DNA from: Methanosphaera stadtmanae
GTDB lineage: Archaea; Methanobacteriota; Methanobacteria; Methanobacteriales; Methanobacteriaceae
Direction: 5' to 3'
Assembly (NCBI GenBank): GCA_015062815.1
Contig: SUTP01000003.1
Coordinates: 1 to 43,462, forward strand
Length of the DNA stretch: 43,462 bases
Shown here: one piece after another, positions 1 through 9,614 of the stretch
How positions within the stretch are numbered: position 1 is the stretch's first letter
How the letters are laid out: each line of letters starts with the position of its first letter
The notes under the pieces: model-generated
Told to the model about the DNA's origin: nothing
Database searches by the model: none
What the model saw: only the letters and a program-made list of their open reading frames with translations
Position numbers and translations under genes: made by a program

Positions 1-75
<75 letters not shown>

Positions 76-108
76 CTCAGAATGTTAGTTAATCATTGGT
101 TTTTAATT

Positions 109-180
109 GCCGGAGTAGGATAGTGGTTATTCTTCGGGACTGTGGATCCCGTGACTCGGGTTCGATTCTCGGCTCCGGCC
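109..180 (+). tRNA. tRNA-His (anticodon GTG)
   Basis: A full cloverleaf is visible: acceptor GCCGGAG/CTCCGGC, anticodon stem CGGGA/TCCCG around CTGTGGA (anticodon GTG) and T arm TCGGG-TTCGATT-CTCGG. Base 180 is the discriminator C, as expected for tRNA-His, and CCA follows at 181-183, so the 3' tail appears encoded. The base before the acceptor (108) is T, so the G-1 identity base is not in the gene and would have to be added after transcription. It lies 33 nt after tRNA-Leu, probably in the same transcript. Confidence 0.95.
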
Positions 181-187
181 CCATTTA

Positions 188-245
188 AAAAGACTATTTT
201 TTTCATATATTATATTATATCATCTTTTAAAAAGAGTGTAATAAA
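188..245. terminator. T-rich stretch between tRNA-His and comE
   Basis: GACTATTTTTTTC follows tRNA-His by a few bases, as expected for an archaeal U-tract terminator. Read on the minus strand, the same interval gives CTCTTTTTAAAAG shortly after the comE stop, so it may serve both convergent units. No strong hairpin was seen. Confidence 0.45.
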
Positions 246-258
246 ATAAATTTATGTA

Positions 259-831
259 TTATTTTTGAATTTCGTTCATAAATCTATTTTTTATTTCAGA
301 AGGTGTTAATTTTATATTTGGTGCTTTGCTGTTTCCAGGTTCTACTTTTATATGTAGTAGTACAGGACCTTTTTTATTTAATATATCATTCATATCTATA
401 TTATCTACACTTTTTTTACAATCATAATAATAAACTTCTTTAAATCCAATAGATGTTGCAATATTTGATAAGTTTACTTGAGAAGCATATGTTTCCTGTG
501 ATCCAGTTGACCCATAACTTTCATTATCGATTAATGCAATAATTAAATTTGATGGATTTTGTGAATAAATTGTTACAAGTTCACCTAAATTCATTAAAAC
601 AGAACCATCTCCATCAATAACTATGACTTTTCTATTATCTTTTTGTTTTTCAAGTGCAACTGATAATCCAAAGCCTATTGGTGTAGCCATACCCATAGAA
701 CCAAGCATGTAAAAATTTTCTTTTCTATCAAATATTTCATGTAATTCTTTAGAAGGAACTCCAATATTTGATATTACTAGTTCATCTTTTAGAGTTTCAA
801 CGATTTTTTTAATTGCATCATATCTTTGCAT
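259..831 (-). CDS. comE: Sulfopyruvate decarboxylase, beta subunit (ComE)
   Basis: This is the thiamine-diphosphate-binding half of sulfopyruvate decarboxylase, which turns sulfopyruvate into sulfoacetaldehyde in coenzyme M biosynthesis. The ThDP motif GDGS...N is visible (VIDGDGSVLMN ... IDN), preceded by GSMGMATPIGFG as in acetolactate-synthase-type enzymes. The ORF track starts at GTG 840 (MFNMQRY). I prefer ATG 831 (MQRYD) because the GGTG of the upstream overlap sits at SD distance from it. It follows comD directly, so the two subunits are probably translationally coupled. In some methanogens comD and comE are fused; here they are split. Confidence 0.93.
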   Translation of the reverse strand: MQRYDAIKKIVETLKDELVISNIGVPSKELHEIFDRKENFYMLGSMGMATPIGFGLSVALEKQKDNRKVIVIDGDGSVLMNLGELVTIYSQNPSNLIIALIDNESYGSTGSQETYASQVNLSNIATSIGFKEVYYYDCKKSVDNIDMNDILNKKGPVLLHIKVEPGNSKAPNIKLTPSEIKNRFMNEIQK

Positions 832-840
832 ATTAAACAC

Positions 841-1332
841 CTACCAGTAATTTATATCAAATAATAATCCGATTATCTCTTCAGAAATTGTTGCTAATTT
901 TTCATTTTTTTCTATTATTTCTATGACTTCATTTGGATTATTTATTTGTTCATACATAATATCTAAACTGTCTAATAATTTGGTGGTTGCTTTACCCATA
1001 GGAACTTGTCCGCATATACCTTCTCCAGCAGTTCCTCTATGGCTGATAATCATTAACATAGGTATTTGGTATAATTTAATTAATGATGCAATAACATTTA
1101 TACTGTTTCCTAATCCAGAATTTTGCATTAATATTGCTACTTTCATACCACCCATGTATGCACCAGCACACATACCAAAACCTTCTTCTTCTCGTGTTAC
1201 TGGGATATGTATAATATCATTATCTTCATTTATTAAGTTTAATAATTTTTTAAGGTTTGCACATGGAACACTTACAATAAAATTAATTCCGGCTCTTTTT
1301 AAACCTTCATATATAACTTCGGAACTATCCAA
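841..1332 (-). CDS. comD: Sulfopyruvate decarboxylase, alpha subunit (ComD)
   Basis: This is the pyrimidine-binding subunit that pairs with ComE in coenzyme M synthesis. The N-terminal region [10 protein letters not shown] and the segment [17 protein letters not shown], which holds the conserved glutamate that activates ThDP, are characteristic. [13 protein letters not shown] follows at about residues 69-81. The 163-aa length fits a separate alpha subunit. The start is TTG at 1332, preceded by AAGGAGAGA; I saw no in-frame ATG nearby that would serve. The gap of about 110 nt to comC contains T-rich DNA, so comDE may have its own promoter as well as readthrough. Confidence 0.92.
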   Translation of the reverse strand: MDSSEVIYEGLKRAGINFIVSVPCANLKKLLNLINEDNDIIHIPVTREEEGFGMCAGAYMGGMKVAILMQNSGLGNSINVIASLIKLYQIPMLMIISHRGTAGEGICGQVPMGKATTKLLDSLDIMYEQINNPNEVIEIIEKNEKLATISEEIIGLLFDINYW

Positions 1333-1442
1333 AATAATCTCTCCTTAATTATTATTGTAGAAATTTAATGATTAGTTATATTATTTAATTTTTTATATTT
1401 AATAATTTTTAAAAATAGAATTGATAAAGGAGGGGGTGAAAT

Positions 1443-2474
1443 TTATTCTTCGAAATATGAAGTTATATCTAAATCTTTTTTATTTGCAAGGTCAATTAAT
1501 TGGTTATATAAAGCTTCATCAACAGGTATACCTTCTTCATGATGTTTTGCAATATTTTCTATTTCTCTATCTCCTGGGATAACACCGTTTTCTTCTCTTA
1601 TTTCTTGTATAAATTGGTCTACATAGAATTTGAATTGCATTGAACCACCAAAGAATTCTGGATTTATTGCAATTAGTAAATCTCCTTTGGTACACATTTC
1701 ATCTGGTGTAGCGGTACCTTTAACTTTTGTTCCATATTCTGCTCCTACTAGAGGTCCTGCTAATAATTCAAACATAAATGCTAAAGCATATCCTTTAAAT
1801 CCACCAAATGGTAAAATTGAACCTTCTAATCCTTTTTCTGGATCAGTTGTAGGTTGACCATCTTTATCTAATGCTAGTCCTTCAGGTATTTGTTCATTCT
1901 TTCTTTTAGCTTCAAGTAATTTTCCACGTGCGGTTATACTTGTCGCCATGTCTACACAAATATAATTGTCATTATTATCTGATGGAATACTTATGGTGAT
2001 TGGGTTTGTTCCTAATAATGCTTTTTTACCTCCAAATGGGGCCATAGCTACTTCTGTATTTGATATAACTATTCCAATCATATCTTGAATACTTGCTATG
2101 TCGGCATAGTATCCTGCTATTCCATAATGATTACTATCATGGATACCTACTATACCAATTCCAGTTTTACTAGCTTTTTCTACTGCTAAATCCATTGCTT
2201 TCGTGGTTATGTAATGTCCAAATTTATGATTTCCATTTATTAATGCAGTTGATTCAGATTCTTTTTCTATTTCGAAATCTCCATCTACTTTAATGGTTCC
2301 AGCTTCTATACTTTTTAAATATTGTGGGAATCTACCAAGTCCATGAGTTGAAAAACCTTTGACGTCTCCATCGACAATTACATCAGCTACTATTTTTGCT
2401 TCATTTTCTTGAGTTCCGTATGCTTTTAAAATTTCAACTATTAATTCCTTTTCCTTTTCAATATTAATTTTCAT
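1443..2474 (-). CDS. comC: L-sulfolactate/malate dehydrogenase family (ComC)
   Basis: A member of the Ldh2/malate dehydrogenase family of NAD(P)-dependent 2-hydroxyacid dehydrogenases. Next to comDE it is most simply ComC, which oxidises sulfolactate to sulfopyruvate. Family marks are STHGLGRFPQYL, the catalytic-histidine segment HDSNHYGIAGYYADIA (about residues 115-130) and TNPITISIPS. The track start (MRDNMKIN, 2486) overlaps the purM stop as TAATG and has no SD. ATG 2474 is preceded by GAGGGAT and gives 343 aa, the usual family length. Malate oxidation is a possible side or alternative activity, since the same fold serves as malate dehydrogenase in related methanogens. Confidence 0.88.
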   Translation of the reverse strand: MKINIEKEKELIVEILKAYGTQENEAKIVADVIVDGDVKGFSTHGLGRFPQYLKSIEAGTIKVDGDFEIEKESESTALINGNHKFGHYITTKAMDLAVEKASKTGIGIVGIHDSNHYGIAGYYADIASIQDMIGIVISNTEVAMAPFGGKKALLGTNPITISIPSDNNDNYICVDMATSITARGKLLEAKRKNEQIPEGLALDKDGQPTTDPEKGLEGSILPFGGFKGYALAFMFELLAGPLVGAEYGTKVKGTATPDEMCTKGDLLIAINPEFFGGSMQFKFYVDQFIQEIREENGVIPGDREIENIAKHHEEGIPVDEALYNQLIDLANKKDLDITSYFEE

Positions 2475-2485
2475 ATTATCCCTCA

Positions 2486-3511
2486 TTAAAGTTCAATATT
2501 TTCATTATTTGCTGTGATAATAACTTTGTTGTCCTCATTTTCGACTATTTTACCGATAATATAGCTGTCATGGTATTTGTTGAGTATATTCAATGCTTGT
2601 TTTTCGTATTTTTTATTGAGTATTACTGCAAATCCTATTCCCATGTTAAATACATGATACATTTCTTTACTTTCAATACCTGCTTTTTTGATTGCCTGGA
2701 ATATTGGTAATGGTTCTGGTAAATTATCTATAATATAATTCATATTCTTATTTAATCTTTTTAAGTTACTAAAACCTCCACCAGTTATGTGTCCTAATCC
2801 ATGTACTTCAATATTTGATTTCAATAACTCCATAATTGGATCAACATAGATTATTGTAGGTTCAAGTAAGGCTTCTCCGACAGTAATGTTATCATCTGTA
2901 GGAAGTTTATCTGTAACATCATATCCTTCAATTTCTAGTAAAGCTTTTCTAGCAAGAGTTAATCCATTACTATGTACTCCACTACTACTTATTCCTATAA
3001 TAATATCTCCATCTTGAATGTCAGTTCCAGTAATAATATTTTCTTTTGAAACAGTTCCTATTCCAGTTCCAGCTAAATCAAAATCTTTTATAATTTTAGG
3101 TAATGATGCAGTTTCTCCACCAATCATTGCTATTTTTGCTTGTTGACAACCTATTTTTAATCCTTTACCGATTTCTTTAGCTATTTCTGGATCAGGTTCT
3201 TCTACTGCTAAATAATCTACCATTGCAATAGGTTCAGCGCCAACACATAGTATGTCATTTACTACCATAGCAATACAGTCTATTCCAACAGTATCAAATT
3301 TATTCATAGCATTTGCAATTAATATTTTACTTCCAACACCATCAGTACTCATAGCAATAGCTCTAGAACCAAAATCTACTAGTGCTGCAAAGTGACCTTT
3401 ATTTTTTATAATGTTTCTATAATCTAATGTTTCTGATAATTCTCCAGTTAATGCTTTAACAGTTTGTTCTTCTAAACTGATATCAACACCTGCTTCAGAA
3501 TACGTAACCAT
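2486..3511 (-). CDS. purM: Phosphoribosylformylglycinamidine cyclo-ligase (PurM)
   Basis: PurM catalyses ATP-dependent ring closure of FGAM to aminoimidazole ribonucleotide in purine synthesis. Family signatures in order: [15 protein letters not shown] at the N-terminus, [13 protein letters not shown], the conserved [42 protein letters not shown] and [14 protein letters not shown]. The length of 341 aa is normal. The start ATG 3511 follows AAGGTGAAAAA, a clear GGTGA SD. The stop overlaps the first possible ATG of comC, making purM the first gene of a purM-comC-comD-comE series on the minus strand. Confidence 0.96.
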   Translation of the reverse strand: MVTYSEAGVDISLEEQTVKALTGELSETLDYRNIIKNKGHFAALVDFGSRAIAMSTDGVGSKILIANAMNKFDTVGIDCIAMVVNDILCVGAEPIAMVDYLAVEEPDPEIAKEIGKGLKIGCQQAKIAMIGGETASLPKIIKDFDLAGTGIGTVSKENIITGTDIQDGDIIIGISSSGVHSNGLTLARKALLEIEGYDVTDKLPTDDNITVGEALLEPTIIYVDPIMELLKSNIEVHGLGHITGGGFSNLKRLNKNMNYIIDNLPEPLPIFQAIKKAGIESKEMYHVFNMGIGFAVILNKKYEKQALNILNKYHDSYIIGKIVENEDNKVIITANNENIEL

Positions 3512-3696
3512 TTTTTCACCTTAACAAATAATTTTTATAAATTATTTATCTGTTACTATATTTATTCATGATAAGTATTATATGTTAAGAAATAGGCAGA
3601 TTTAAAAATTTGGGGTTTTGATTATTGTTTAATAGTTTCTTATTTATTTTAAAATTTTTAATAAAATTATAGAGAGGAGGGGGGTTAAACTTTTTT
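3512..3696. terminator. Spacer with purM promoter and aCPSF1 3' end
   Basis: No gene is seen. On the minus strand the aCPSF1 stop is followed by an A-run and then a pyrimidine tract AACCCCCCTCCTCTCT near 3672-3688. Similar CTCCTC tracts follow several other minus-strand genes here (see findings). The part near 3512-3570 is AT-rich and should hold the purM promoter. Confidence 0.35.
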
Positions 3697-5604
3697 TTAT
3701 ATTAACCTTGTTGTTTCAAGATTCATAGGTGTCTTTGTTTCAATTTTATAAGATTTATAAATGCTGCTTGCAAGATCAAGAGCTTTATAGGCGTCTCCAT
3801 GACAAACTAATATTTTATCTGGTTTTGGTGATAATCTTCTCACATATTCCATTAATTGTTTACGATCACTGTGTCCACTAAATCCATCGACAGTAGTTAC
3901 TTCTAAATTAATTTCATATAATCGTGTCACACCATTTTCATCTTCAAGTGGAACTTCTTCCCATCCTTTTTGTATTCTACGTCCAAGTGAACCTTCTGAT
4001 TGGTAACCTACAAAAATAATTGAATTTTTTTCATCCTCACATATACTTTTAAAGTATTCAACAGAATTTCCACCAGTTAACATACCGGATGTTGAAAGGA
4101 TAATACATGGTTCATCACTTTCTTCAATTTTACGTCTTTGTTCTTGATTATTTACTTTTGTAAATACTTCAGACATGAATGGATTTTTACCTATGTGGAA
4201 TATCTGGTCACGAAGATCATTACTTAAATATTCTGGATGAGCGGTGTGTATTGCTGTTGCTTCCCAAATCATACCATCAAGATAAACAGGTACTTTTTTA
4301 AGTATGCCATGATTAATATATTCTTCAAGAACAATCATTAACTCTTGTGCCCTACCTACAGCAAATACAGGTACTAATACTTTTCCACCACGGTTAAGTG
4401 TTGTGTACATAGTTTTTACTAACTCTTTTTCAGCAGTATTACGTGTTGGAGTAACATCTTCATGTCCACCATAAGTACTTTCCATTACTAAAGATTCAAT
4501 ACGAGGGAATCTAGTTACAGATGGTTCAAGCAATCTACTTTTTTCGTTTTTAAAGTCACCAGTGTATACAAAATTATGTTTTCCATCACCTATGTGTAAA
4601 TGAGCCATTGCAGAACCTACGATATGTCCTGCATTATGTAATGTTAATCGTATATCTGGAGAAATATCAGTTACTTCACCATAATCTAATGTAATTGTTT
4701 TATTTATTGTTTCTTTAAGATCTTTCATGTTAAATGGTAAAGGTTTATCTTCTCTATGTGATATATCTATATGGTCTTGTTGTAAAAGTGTCATTAAATC
4801 TCTAGTTGGATTTGTACAATATGTAGGACCATCATAACCATAATGATACAAATAAGGAACGAATCCTACGTGGTCTAAGTGTGCGTGTGTAACAATAACT
4901 GCATCTAAAGTATTTAAATTAAATTCTGGAACATTTAAGTAAGGAAATGATGTTTTTTCATCTACTCCTGCAACATTCACTCCACAATCAAGAATAACTT
5001 TACTGTTAGGTGTTTGTAAAAATAAACATGAACGTCCTACTTCTCTAAATCCTCCAAGGGATGTTAATCTGACCCAATCATTGTCAAAAGCAGGTTCTCT
5101 ATGAATTTGTTTTCCTAATCTTTGTAAAAATTTTTTTCTTTCTTTACTATTTTTTCGCATAGTAAGTCTTATTCTTTGAATTGTTTCTGAAGTTATTGGA
5201 GGTGTTCTTAATATTTTTGGAGCCCATCCTGTTTGTTTAACTATTTCTCGTGATGTTGCACCAAATTTACCTATAACTAATCCTGGTTTTCTTGATTCAA
5301 TAATTACTTCACATGTAACTTCATCAAAAGAGATATCTGTTATGTCGGCATCTGCAGGTACAATTTCTTCAATTTTATCTATAGTTTCCTGTGGATCTGA
5401 AAGAACAGATTTGTCGCTACGTATAATAATACGTTTTCTTAAATCTTTAGCAAGATCTCTGATAAGACTTCCATTATCTTTAATTATTTCGGGATTCTTA
5501 GTGTAAATTACTATTTCAGGTCCTTCAAATTCAACTTTTGCTAATTTGACTCTTTCTGGTAAATTTTCTATTATTCGATCTTTGATTTCCTGAATATTAC
5601 TCAT
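3697..5604 (-). CDS. fttA: aCPSF1/FttA, KH-domain beta-CASP ribonuclease and termination factor
   Basis: Archaeal homologue of the cleavage and polyadenylation specificity factor nuclease; in methanogens this family cleaves transcript 3' ends at U-rich tracts and terminates transcription. The 635-aa length is full. Residues about 1-145 form two KH-type RNA-binding modules ([16 protein letters not shown] lies in the second). A metallo-beta-lactamase core follows, with [14 protein letters not shown], the later histidine segment [15 protein letters not shown] and YTGDFK. The beta-CASP insert carries [13 protein letters not shown] and [11 protein letters not shown], and the C-terminus has [12 protein letters not shown]. 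The start ATG 5604 has an AGAGAGGA SD. It lies downstream of psmB but is separated by 443 nt, so it probably has its own promoter. Confidence 0.96.
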   Translation of the reverse strand: MSNIQEIKDRIIENLPERVKLAKVEFEGPEIVIYTKNPEIIKDNGSLIRDLAKDLRKRIIIRSDKSVLSDPQETIDKIEEIVPADADITDISFDEVTCEVIIESRKPGLVIGKFGATSREIVKQTGWAPKILRTPPITSETIQRIRLTMRKNSKERKKFLQRLGKQIHREPAFDNDWVRLTSLGGFREVGRSCLFLQTPNSKVILDCGVNVAGVDEKTSFPYLNVPEFNLNTLDAVIVTHAHLDHVGFVPYLYHYGYDGPTYCTNPTRDLMTLLQQDHIDISHREDKPLPFNMKDLKETINKTITLDYGEVTDISPDIRLTLHNAGHIVGSAMAHLHIGDGKHNFVYTGDFKNEKSRLLEPSVTRFPRIESLVMESTYGGHEDVTPTRNTAEKELVKTMYTTLNRGGKVLVPVFAVGRAQELMIVLEEYINHGILKKVPVYLDGMIWEATAIHTAHPEYLSNDLRDQIFHIGKNPFMSEVFTKVNNQEQRRKIEESDEPCIILSTSGMLTGGNSVEYFKSICEDEKNSIIFVGYQSEGSLGRRIQKGWEEVPLEDENGVTRLYEINLEVTTVDGFSGHSDRKQLMEYVRRLSPKPDKILVCHGDAYKALDLASSIYKSYKIETKTPMNLETTRLI

Positions 5605-6047
5605 AATCGGTTCCTCTCTAAAAATTTAATTAAATGTAAAATTGGGTTTTATTTTATTTTTATAATTCTAAAATTATCTAGAAAAATAATTATTCTATAA
5701 AAATACAATAAATAATTACGTTTAATGTCCGTGTTTTGTTTATCATTCAATTTAAGTAATATAAATAAAATCTTATTAGTTTATAAAAAAGTAAGATTTT
5801 TGAGGGGTATTCTATCATTAAACCTTCTATTATTATTAGAATTCTATATTTTTATCTAAAAATTAAAAACTTTCATAAATTTATTAATAAAAATAACACT
5901 ACTTAATAAATAGAATTTCTATTAACATAATTAATAGAATAGCATACTTAAAAATAAAAATCTAGTTATATTATGTTTTAAGTTATATATATAATTTTTA
6001 TTATTTGAAATTCATGTCGAAAAAAAGTTAAAAAAGTTAGATTATAA
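5605..6047. promoter_or_regulatory. 443-nt spacer: psmB 3' end and fttA leader/promoter
   Basis: No ORF or RNA gene is recognised. On the minus strand psmB is followed by two U tracts (AACTTTTTTAACTTTTTTT, about 6013-6032), a likely terminator. Further on lie an inverted repeat AAAATCTTA/TAAGATTTT (5767-5775 and 5792-5800) and TAGAAT-type repeats (TAGAATTCTA near 5840; AATAGAA-T-TTCTATT at 5909-5923; ATAGAAT near 5935). Candidate TATA boxes for fttA are TTTTTATAGAATAA near 5695 and GAATTATAAAAAT near 5660. Confidence 0.45.
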
Positions 6048-6674
6048 TTAATCTATATTTTTCTTGATTTCCTCAATTTCTTCTTTGGTGTATATCTTCA
6101 TTTCATCTTTAGTAATTGTAGCTAATCTGTAACTGTTTCCACTGAATACATCACGTTCCATAGCTGCAGTAATAGCTCTCACGGCTAATTCTTTTCCTTC
6201 TTCAATAGATAAATTTGGTTTATATCTGTCTTCAAGTACACCATAAGCAAATATGGAACCGGAACCTGTTGAAACACAATCATCAGGCATGTAACTTCCA
6301 CTAGGATCTAATGAATATACTTTAGCTCCATCTTTATCTACTCCACCTATAATTGTTTGCACAGCAAGTGGGGCGGATTTTAATATATTACTTGTTAAAA
6401 CTGCTACTGCATCAATGGACATATCTTTTTCATTTCTTAATTTGTATAATGCAATTTGGGCTTTAATTACATCCATAAGGGACTGTGCATGTGATACTGT
6501 TCCAGCAATTGTAGCGCCGATTTTGTCATCTATTTGGAATAATTTATCTGCTCCTTTATTGGCAACTAAATTTCCCATAGTAGCTCTAGTTTCTGTGGCA
6601 AGTACAACTCCATCTTTACATGTAAATCCAACGGTTGTTGTACCTTTCATATTTTTATCTGATTCTGAATTCAT
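6048..6674 (-). CDS. psmB: Proteasome beta subunit (PsmB)
   Basis: Catalytic subunit of the archaeal 20S proteasome. The precursor MNSESDKNMKG is followed by TTTVGF, so autocleavage after Gly would expose the nucleophilic Thr1. The family segments ATETRATMG, GTVSHAQSLMDVI and STGSGSIFAYGVLEDRY are visible, with Asp17/Lys33-type positions in the expected regions. The length of 208 aa is standard. The start ATG 6674 follows AAGGTGTGAATCA. The alpha subunit is not in this window, as is usual when psmA and psmB are unlinked. Confidence 0.97.
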   Translation of the reverse strand: MNSESDKNMKGTTTVGFTCKDGVVLATETRATMGNLVANKGADKLFQIDDKIGATIAGTVSHAQSLMDVIKAQIALYKLRNEKDMSIDAVAVLTSNILKSAPLAVQTIIGGVDKDGAKVYSLDPSGSYMPDDCVSTGSGSIFAYGVLEDRYKPNLSIEEGKELAVRAITAAMERDVFSGNSYRLATITKDEMKIYTKEEIEEIKKNID

Positions 6675-6959
6675 TGATTCACACCTTCCATTGTTTTTTT
6701 CTTATTCAATTTATTTTAATAGTTTAGTTTATAATAACAATAATTCTTTAATCTTTTATTCAGTAAAACTATTATTTAATAAATTGTTTAATCATAATTT
6801 TCTTTAAATATTCAATTATTTTTTTTATTCAATTCTTTTTTTTTACATGTATATATTTAATTTTATATTATATAACTTTTGGTTATTAAAATATTTAATA
6901 TACTATTATTGAAAAATATATCTAAAAATTATATAAAAAAAGTAAATAAGATTAGTAAA

Positions 6960-7817
6960 CTAATCTTTATCAAAATATTTGTCTTGGATTGCTTTTGCTA
7001 TTTTCATGAATTCCTTAGCAGCATTTGAGTCTGGGTTTTGTTTAACAATAGGTGTATCATATTTGTCTGCAGATTCAGATACATCTGTTTGGAATGGTAA
7101 ATCTCCTAAATAATCAACATCCATAGCTTCAGCAAATAATTCACCTTTACTGTCACCAAACAAGTTAATTTTTTCGTTACAATGTGGACATTCGAAATAT
7201 GACATATTTTCTACTAATCCAATTTTTTCTATTTTTAACATTTTAGTCATGGTCACACATTTTGTAACATCATCTTCAGAAACTGAACTAGGGGTAGTTA
7301 CCATAATTACAGCATCAATATCAGGAATTGTTTGTAACACAGTTAAAGGTTCATCACCAGTACCAGGAGGATTATCGAAAATCATTATATCAAGATCTTT
7401 CCATGCAACATCAGAAATTAATTGTTTTATTGCTCCTGTTTTTTGAGGTCCTCTCCAAATAATAGGGGAACTGTTTTCTTGTATTAAAAAAGCCATTGAA
7501 GCAATAGCAATTCCATCATCAGTCATAACGGGTAATAATTTATCATCTTCAACACCCATTTGTTCATTTTCAATACCTAACATTTTAGGTATATTTGGTC
7601 CGTGGATATCAACATCATATAAAGCTGTTTTAAAACCCATAGCATTAAAAGCTTGTGCAAGATTTACAGATACTGTTGACTTTCCAACACCACCTTTACC
7701 ACTCATAACTGCTATTTTATATTTTATTCTAGATAAGTTACGAGTTATATTAATATTTTGTTGCATAAGTACCTTTTTGTCCTCTTCAGACATTCCAGCA
7801 CCATGTTCATGTGGCAT
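6960..7817 (-). CDS. Mrp/NBP35-family ATPase, iron-sulfur carrier
   Basis: ParA/MinD-type P-loop ATPase of the Mrp/ApbC/NBP35 group, thought to hold and transfer Fe-S clusters to apo-proteins. Visible are the deviant Walker A GKGGVGKSTVSVNLAQ (about residues 40-55), DVDIHGPNIPKMLG, IFDNPPGTGDEPLTV and the C-terminal MSYFECPHCNEKI, whose CxxC binds a cluster at a dimer interface in the family. There is no N-terminal cysteine domain of the eukaryotic NBP35 kind. The start ATG 7817 follows AAGGAGTTG. The 3' side has the U tract CTTTTTTTATAT. It would serve the many Fe-S enzymes around it, but that link is inference. Confidence 0.93.
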   Translation of the reverse strand: MPHEHGAGMSEEDKKVLMQQNINITRNLSRIKYKIAVMSGKGGVGKSTVSVNLAQAFNAMGFKTALYDVDIHGPNIPKMLGIENEQMGVEDDKLLPVMTDDGIAIASMAFLIQENSSPIIWRGPQKTGAIKQLISDVAWKDLDIMIFDNPPGTGDEPLTVLQTIPDIDAVIMVTTPSSVSEDDVTKCVTMTKMLKIEKIGLVENMSYFECPHCNEKINLFGDSKGELFAEAMDVDYLGDLPFQTDVSESADKYDTPIVKQNPDSNAAKEFMKIAKAIQDKYFDKD

Positions 7818-8047
7818 TTATTAACAACTCCTTTTTCATAAAAATAATTTATAATAATTATAAAATATCAATAAAAGATTTTTCTTTAATATTTTACTAT
7901 ATTAAACTATTATTTCAATATCTTATAAAATTAATTATAATGCATGTTGCAATGGTGTATAACTTAAATAGTAATTGTTTCAATAGTTTAATAAATAATT
8001 AATTAATATGGGATATAATAAATATTTTTTAAAAAAAAGTAAAAAAA

Positions 8048-8956
8048 TTAAAATAATGAACTTTCAGGTAATATTTTAACTAATGTATGATCATACATTT
8101 TGGATTTTTTAATCTCAGCAATATCCTTTAATTTTGTACCTTCTATTTCAACTTCACCTATTTCTTCATGGTATTCATCATAAGGTAATTTTACACGAAC
8201 ACCATCTAATTGACTAACAATAGACATGGGTGAATTAATTAATTCTACATCAGGTACGTTACGTTCTATTGCAATTTTGACAATTATTGGAGAAAATATT
8301 AAAGGGTCATCCATTAAATCTTCTTTTTGTTTTTGAATAATTGTTTCTGCAGTTTCAGCTAATTGTTTTAATGCTCTAATATTTTCGCCACGTTTTAATC
8401 TACGAGGTATTCTTCCAAATCCTGGTATATAAGCATTAGCATTAATTTCTTCTGCATCAATTACGGGACTTCCAGTAACGATTACTGGAATATCAATATC
8501 CTCAAATAAATGTGTTTTTTTACGAATACAATTGTCAAAACTACCTAAAGAAAAAATAGCTAAATCATGTTCTTCTATTAAATCTTTTTCAGTTTTACTA
8601 ATTTGTGAAATACCTTTTCCGGCTCCACGAGCTAACCCTATCATGTTTGTTTTAGTACCATATCGTCTCATATACTCAGCAATATCACACGCTGCATGAG
8701 GTAAGTGTTGTCGTGCTAATGTTGGTGATACAACGGCTATTTCAGTACTTGCTAATGGTGATAATTCAACATCGCCTAATAATTCTTTAGCTTTTTGTTC
8801 TATTTTTTCAGTATCTTCTGCAGGTACAGCAATAGTTAAACTAATATCTAATTGTGAATCATTTCTTTGTAAAATAAACCCACCTAGATCCTCAATTAAC
8901 TCTTCCATTTCATAATTTTTATGAATTCCACCAGTATAAGTCATTGTTTCATACAT
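8048..8956 (-). CDS. Methanogenesis marker protein 7
   Basis: Recognised from family memory as methanogenesis marker protein 7, found almost only in methanogens; the biochemical role is not established. Characteristic segments are [20 protein letters not shown] at the start, [45 protein letters not shown] and [11 protein letters not shown]. The length of 302 aa is normal. No transmembrane segment is evident. The start ATG 8956 lies inside the last codons of the upstream gene (16-nt overlap) and has a GGAG SD within it, so the two are translationally coupled. Confidence 0.85.
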   Translation of the reverse strand: MYETMTYTGGIHKNYEMEELIEDLGGFILQRNDSQLDISLTIAVPAEDTEKIEQKAKELLGDVELSPLASTEIAVVSPTLARQHLPHAACDIAEYMRRYGTKTNMIGLARGAGKGISQISKTEKDLIEEHDLAIFSLGSFDNCIRKKTHLFEDIDIPVIVTGSPVIDAEEINANAYIPGFGRIPRRLKRGENIRALKQLAETAETIIQKQKEDLMDDPLIFSPIIVKIAIERNVPDVELINSPMSIVSQLDGVRVKLPYDEYHEEIGEVEIEGTKLKDIAEIKKSKMYDHTLVKILPESSLF

Positions 8957-9465
8957 AGTTTTTTCTCCAATAATTCATATCTATCAGTAATCCTTTGAAT
9001 GACATCTTTTGATACATTTTTGTGTGAAGGAACTAATATAACTTGTTTTTCATCGTTTATTTTAATATTCATGTAATCAGGAATGATAACATAATCATAA
9101 TCTTTATCACAAATATTATAACCCATATCATCAATGGTATCATTTAAAAATTTACTATATACTTTAACATTTATTTTTCTTCTATTACTTCTTTTTTGAT
9201 TATTTTCAAGAATTAAATTTTCAATTTTTTCAAGACTTTTTTTATTGGATTTAGTATTGAATTTTTTTTCTATTAACTTAATACTTTGATATAATTGTTT
9301 GTAAGTATTTAATTTAATAGAAATTTTAGGTATTTCAGATTTTGTTTCAGATAAAAGAATAGCAAAATCAGCATCTTTAATATCTGTGGGTTTAACAACA
9401 TTGTAGTCAGTTAATCCAGCTATCTTCAAAACATCTTCACACATGGGTGTAGTAATAATTTTCAT
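8941..9465 (-). CDS. Unrecognised protein coupled to marker protein 7
   Basis: A 174-aa protein I cannot name with confidence. It starts [18 protein letters not shown], with a cysteine near residue 9, followed by a lysine-rich middle (about residues 65-105) and a C-terminal segment [19 protein letters not shown] with CDKDY just before it. No membrane segment is visible. The start ATG 9465 is preceded by GTGATTAT. It overlaps the marker protein 7 start by 16 nt, and this tight coupling suggests a shared complex or process. It could be one of the lesser known methanogenesis marker families; a profile search would decide. Confidence 0.8.
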   Translation of the reverse strand: MKIITTPMCEDVLKIAGLTDYNVVKPTDIKDADFAILLSETKSEIPKISIKLNTYKQLYQSIKLIEKKFNTKSNKKSLEKIENLILENNQKRSNRRKINVKVYSKFLNDTIDDMGYNICDKDYDYVIIPDYMNIKINDEKQVILVPSHKNVSKDVIQRITDRYELLEKKLCMKQ

Positions 9466-9614
9466 ATAATCACATTAAATTAACGTCTATTATTTCATTT
9501 GTAATTAATATTTAATATTTAATCTATGTTTCAATTTTAAATATTAAAATTAATAAAAATTAATATAATATAAAAATAAAAGGAATAATTTAGTCAATTC
9601 AATTAGGTGATATT
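9466..9614. promoter_or_regulatory. Divergent promoter region
   Basis: A 149-nt AT-rich spacer lies between two divergent units (the marker protein 7 pair on minus, comB-traB-DUF1922 on plus). TATA-like runs (AATATAATATAAAA near 9560) can serve comB. The GGTGA SD of comB is at 9607. No clear operator palindrome was seen. Confidence 0.4.

Noticed and set aside
923-1348. Plus-strand ORF of 141 aa over comD
   Set aside because: It lies opposite comD, whose protein has clear family motifs. The plus frame reads as a hydrophobic shadow with no SD.
1430-1442. Plus-strand GGAGGGGGTGA as a ribosome binding site
   Set aside because: No plus-strand gene follows; it is the complement of the comC 3' pyrimidine tract.
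6415-6807. Plus-strand ORF of 130 aa over psmB
   Set aside because: It is antisense to the conserved psmB and runs into AT-rich spacer; no motif and no ribosome binding site.
7811-8002. 63-aa plus-strand ORF in the spacer before mrp
   Set aside because: Composition is that of the AT-rich spacer (I, N, K, F, Y only). It overlaps the mrp start and has no SD.
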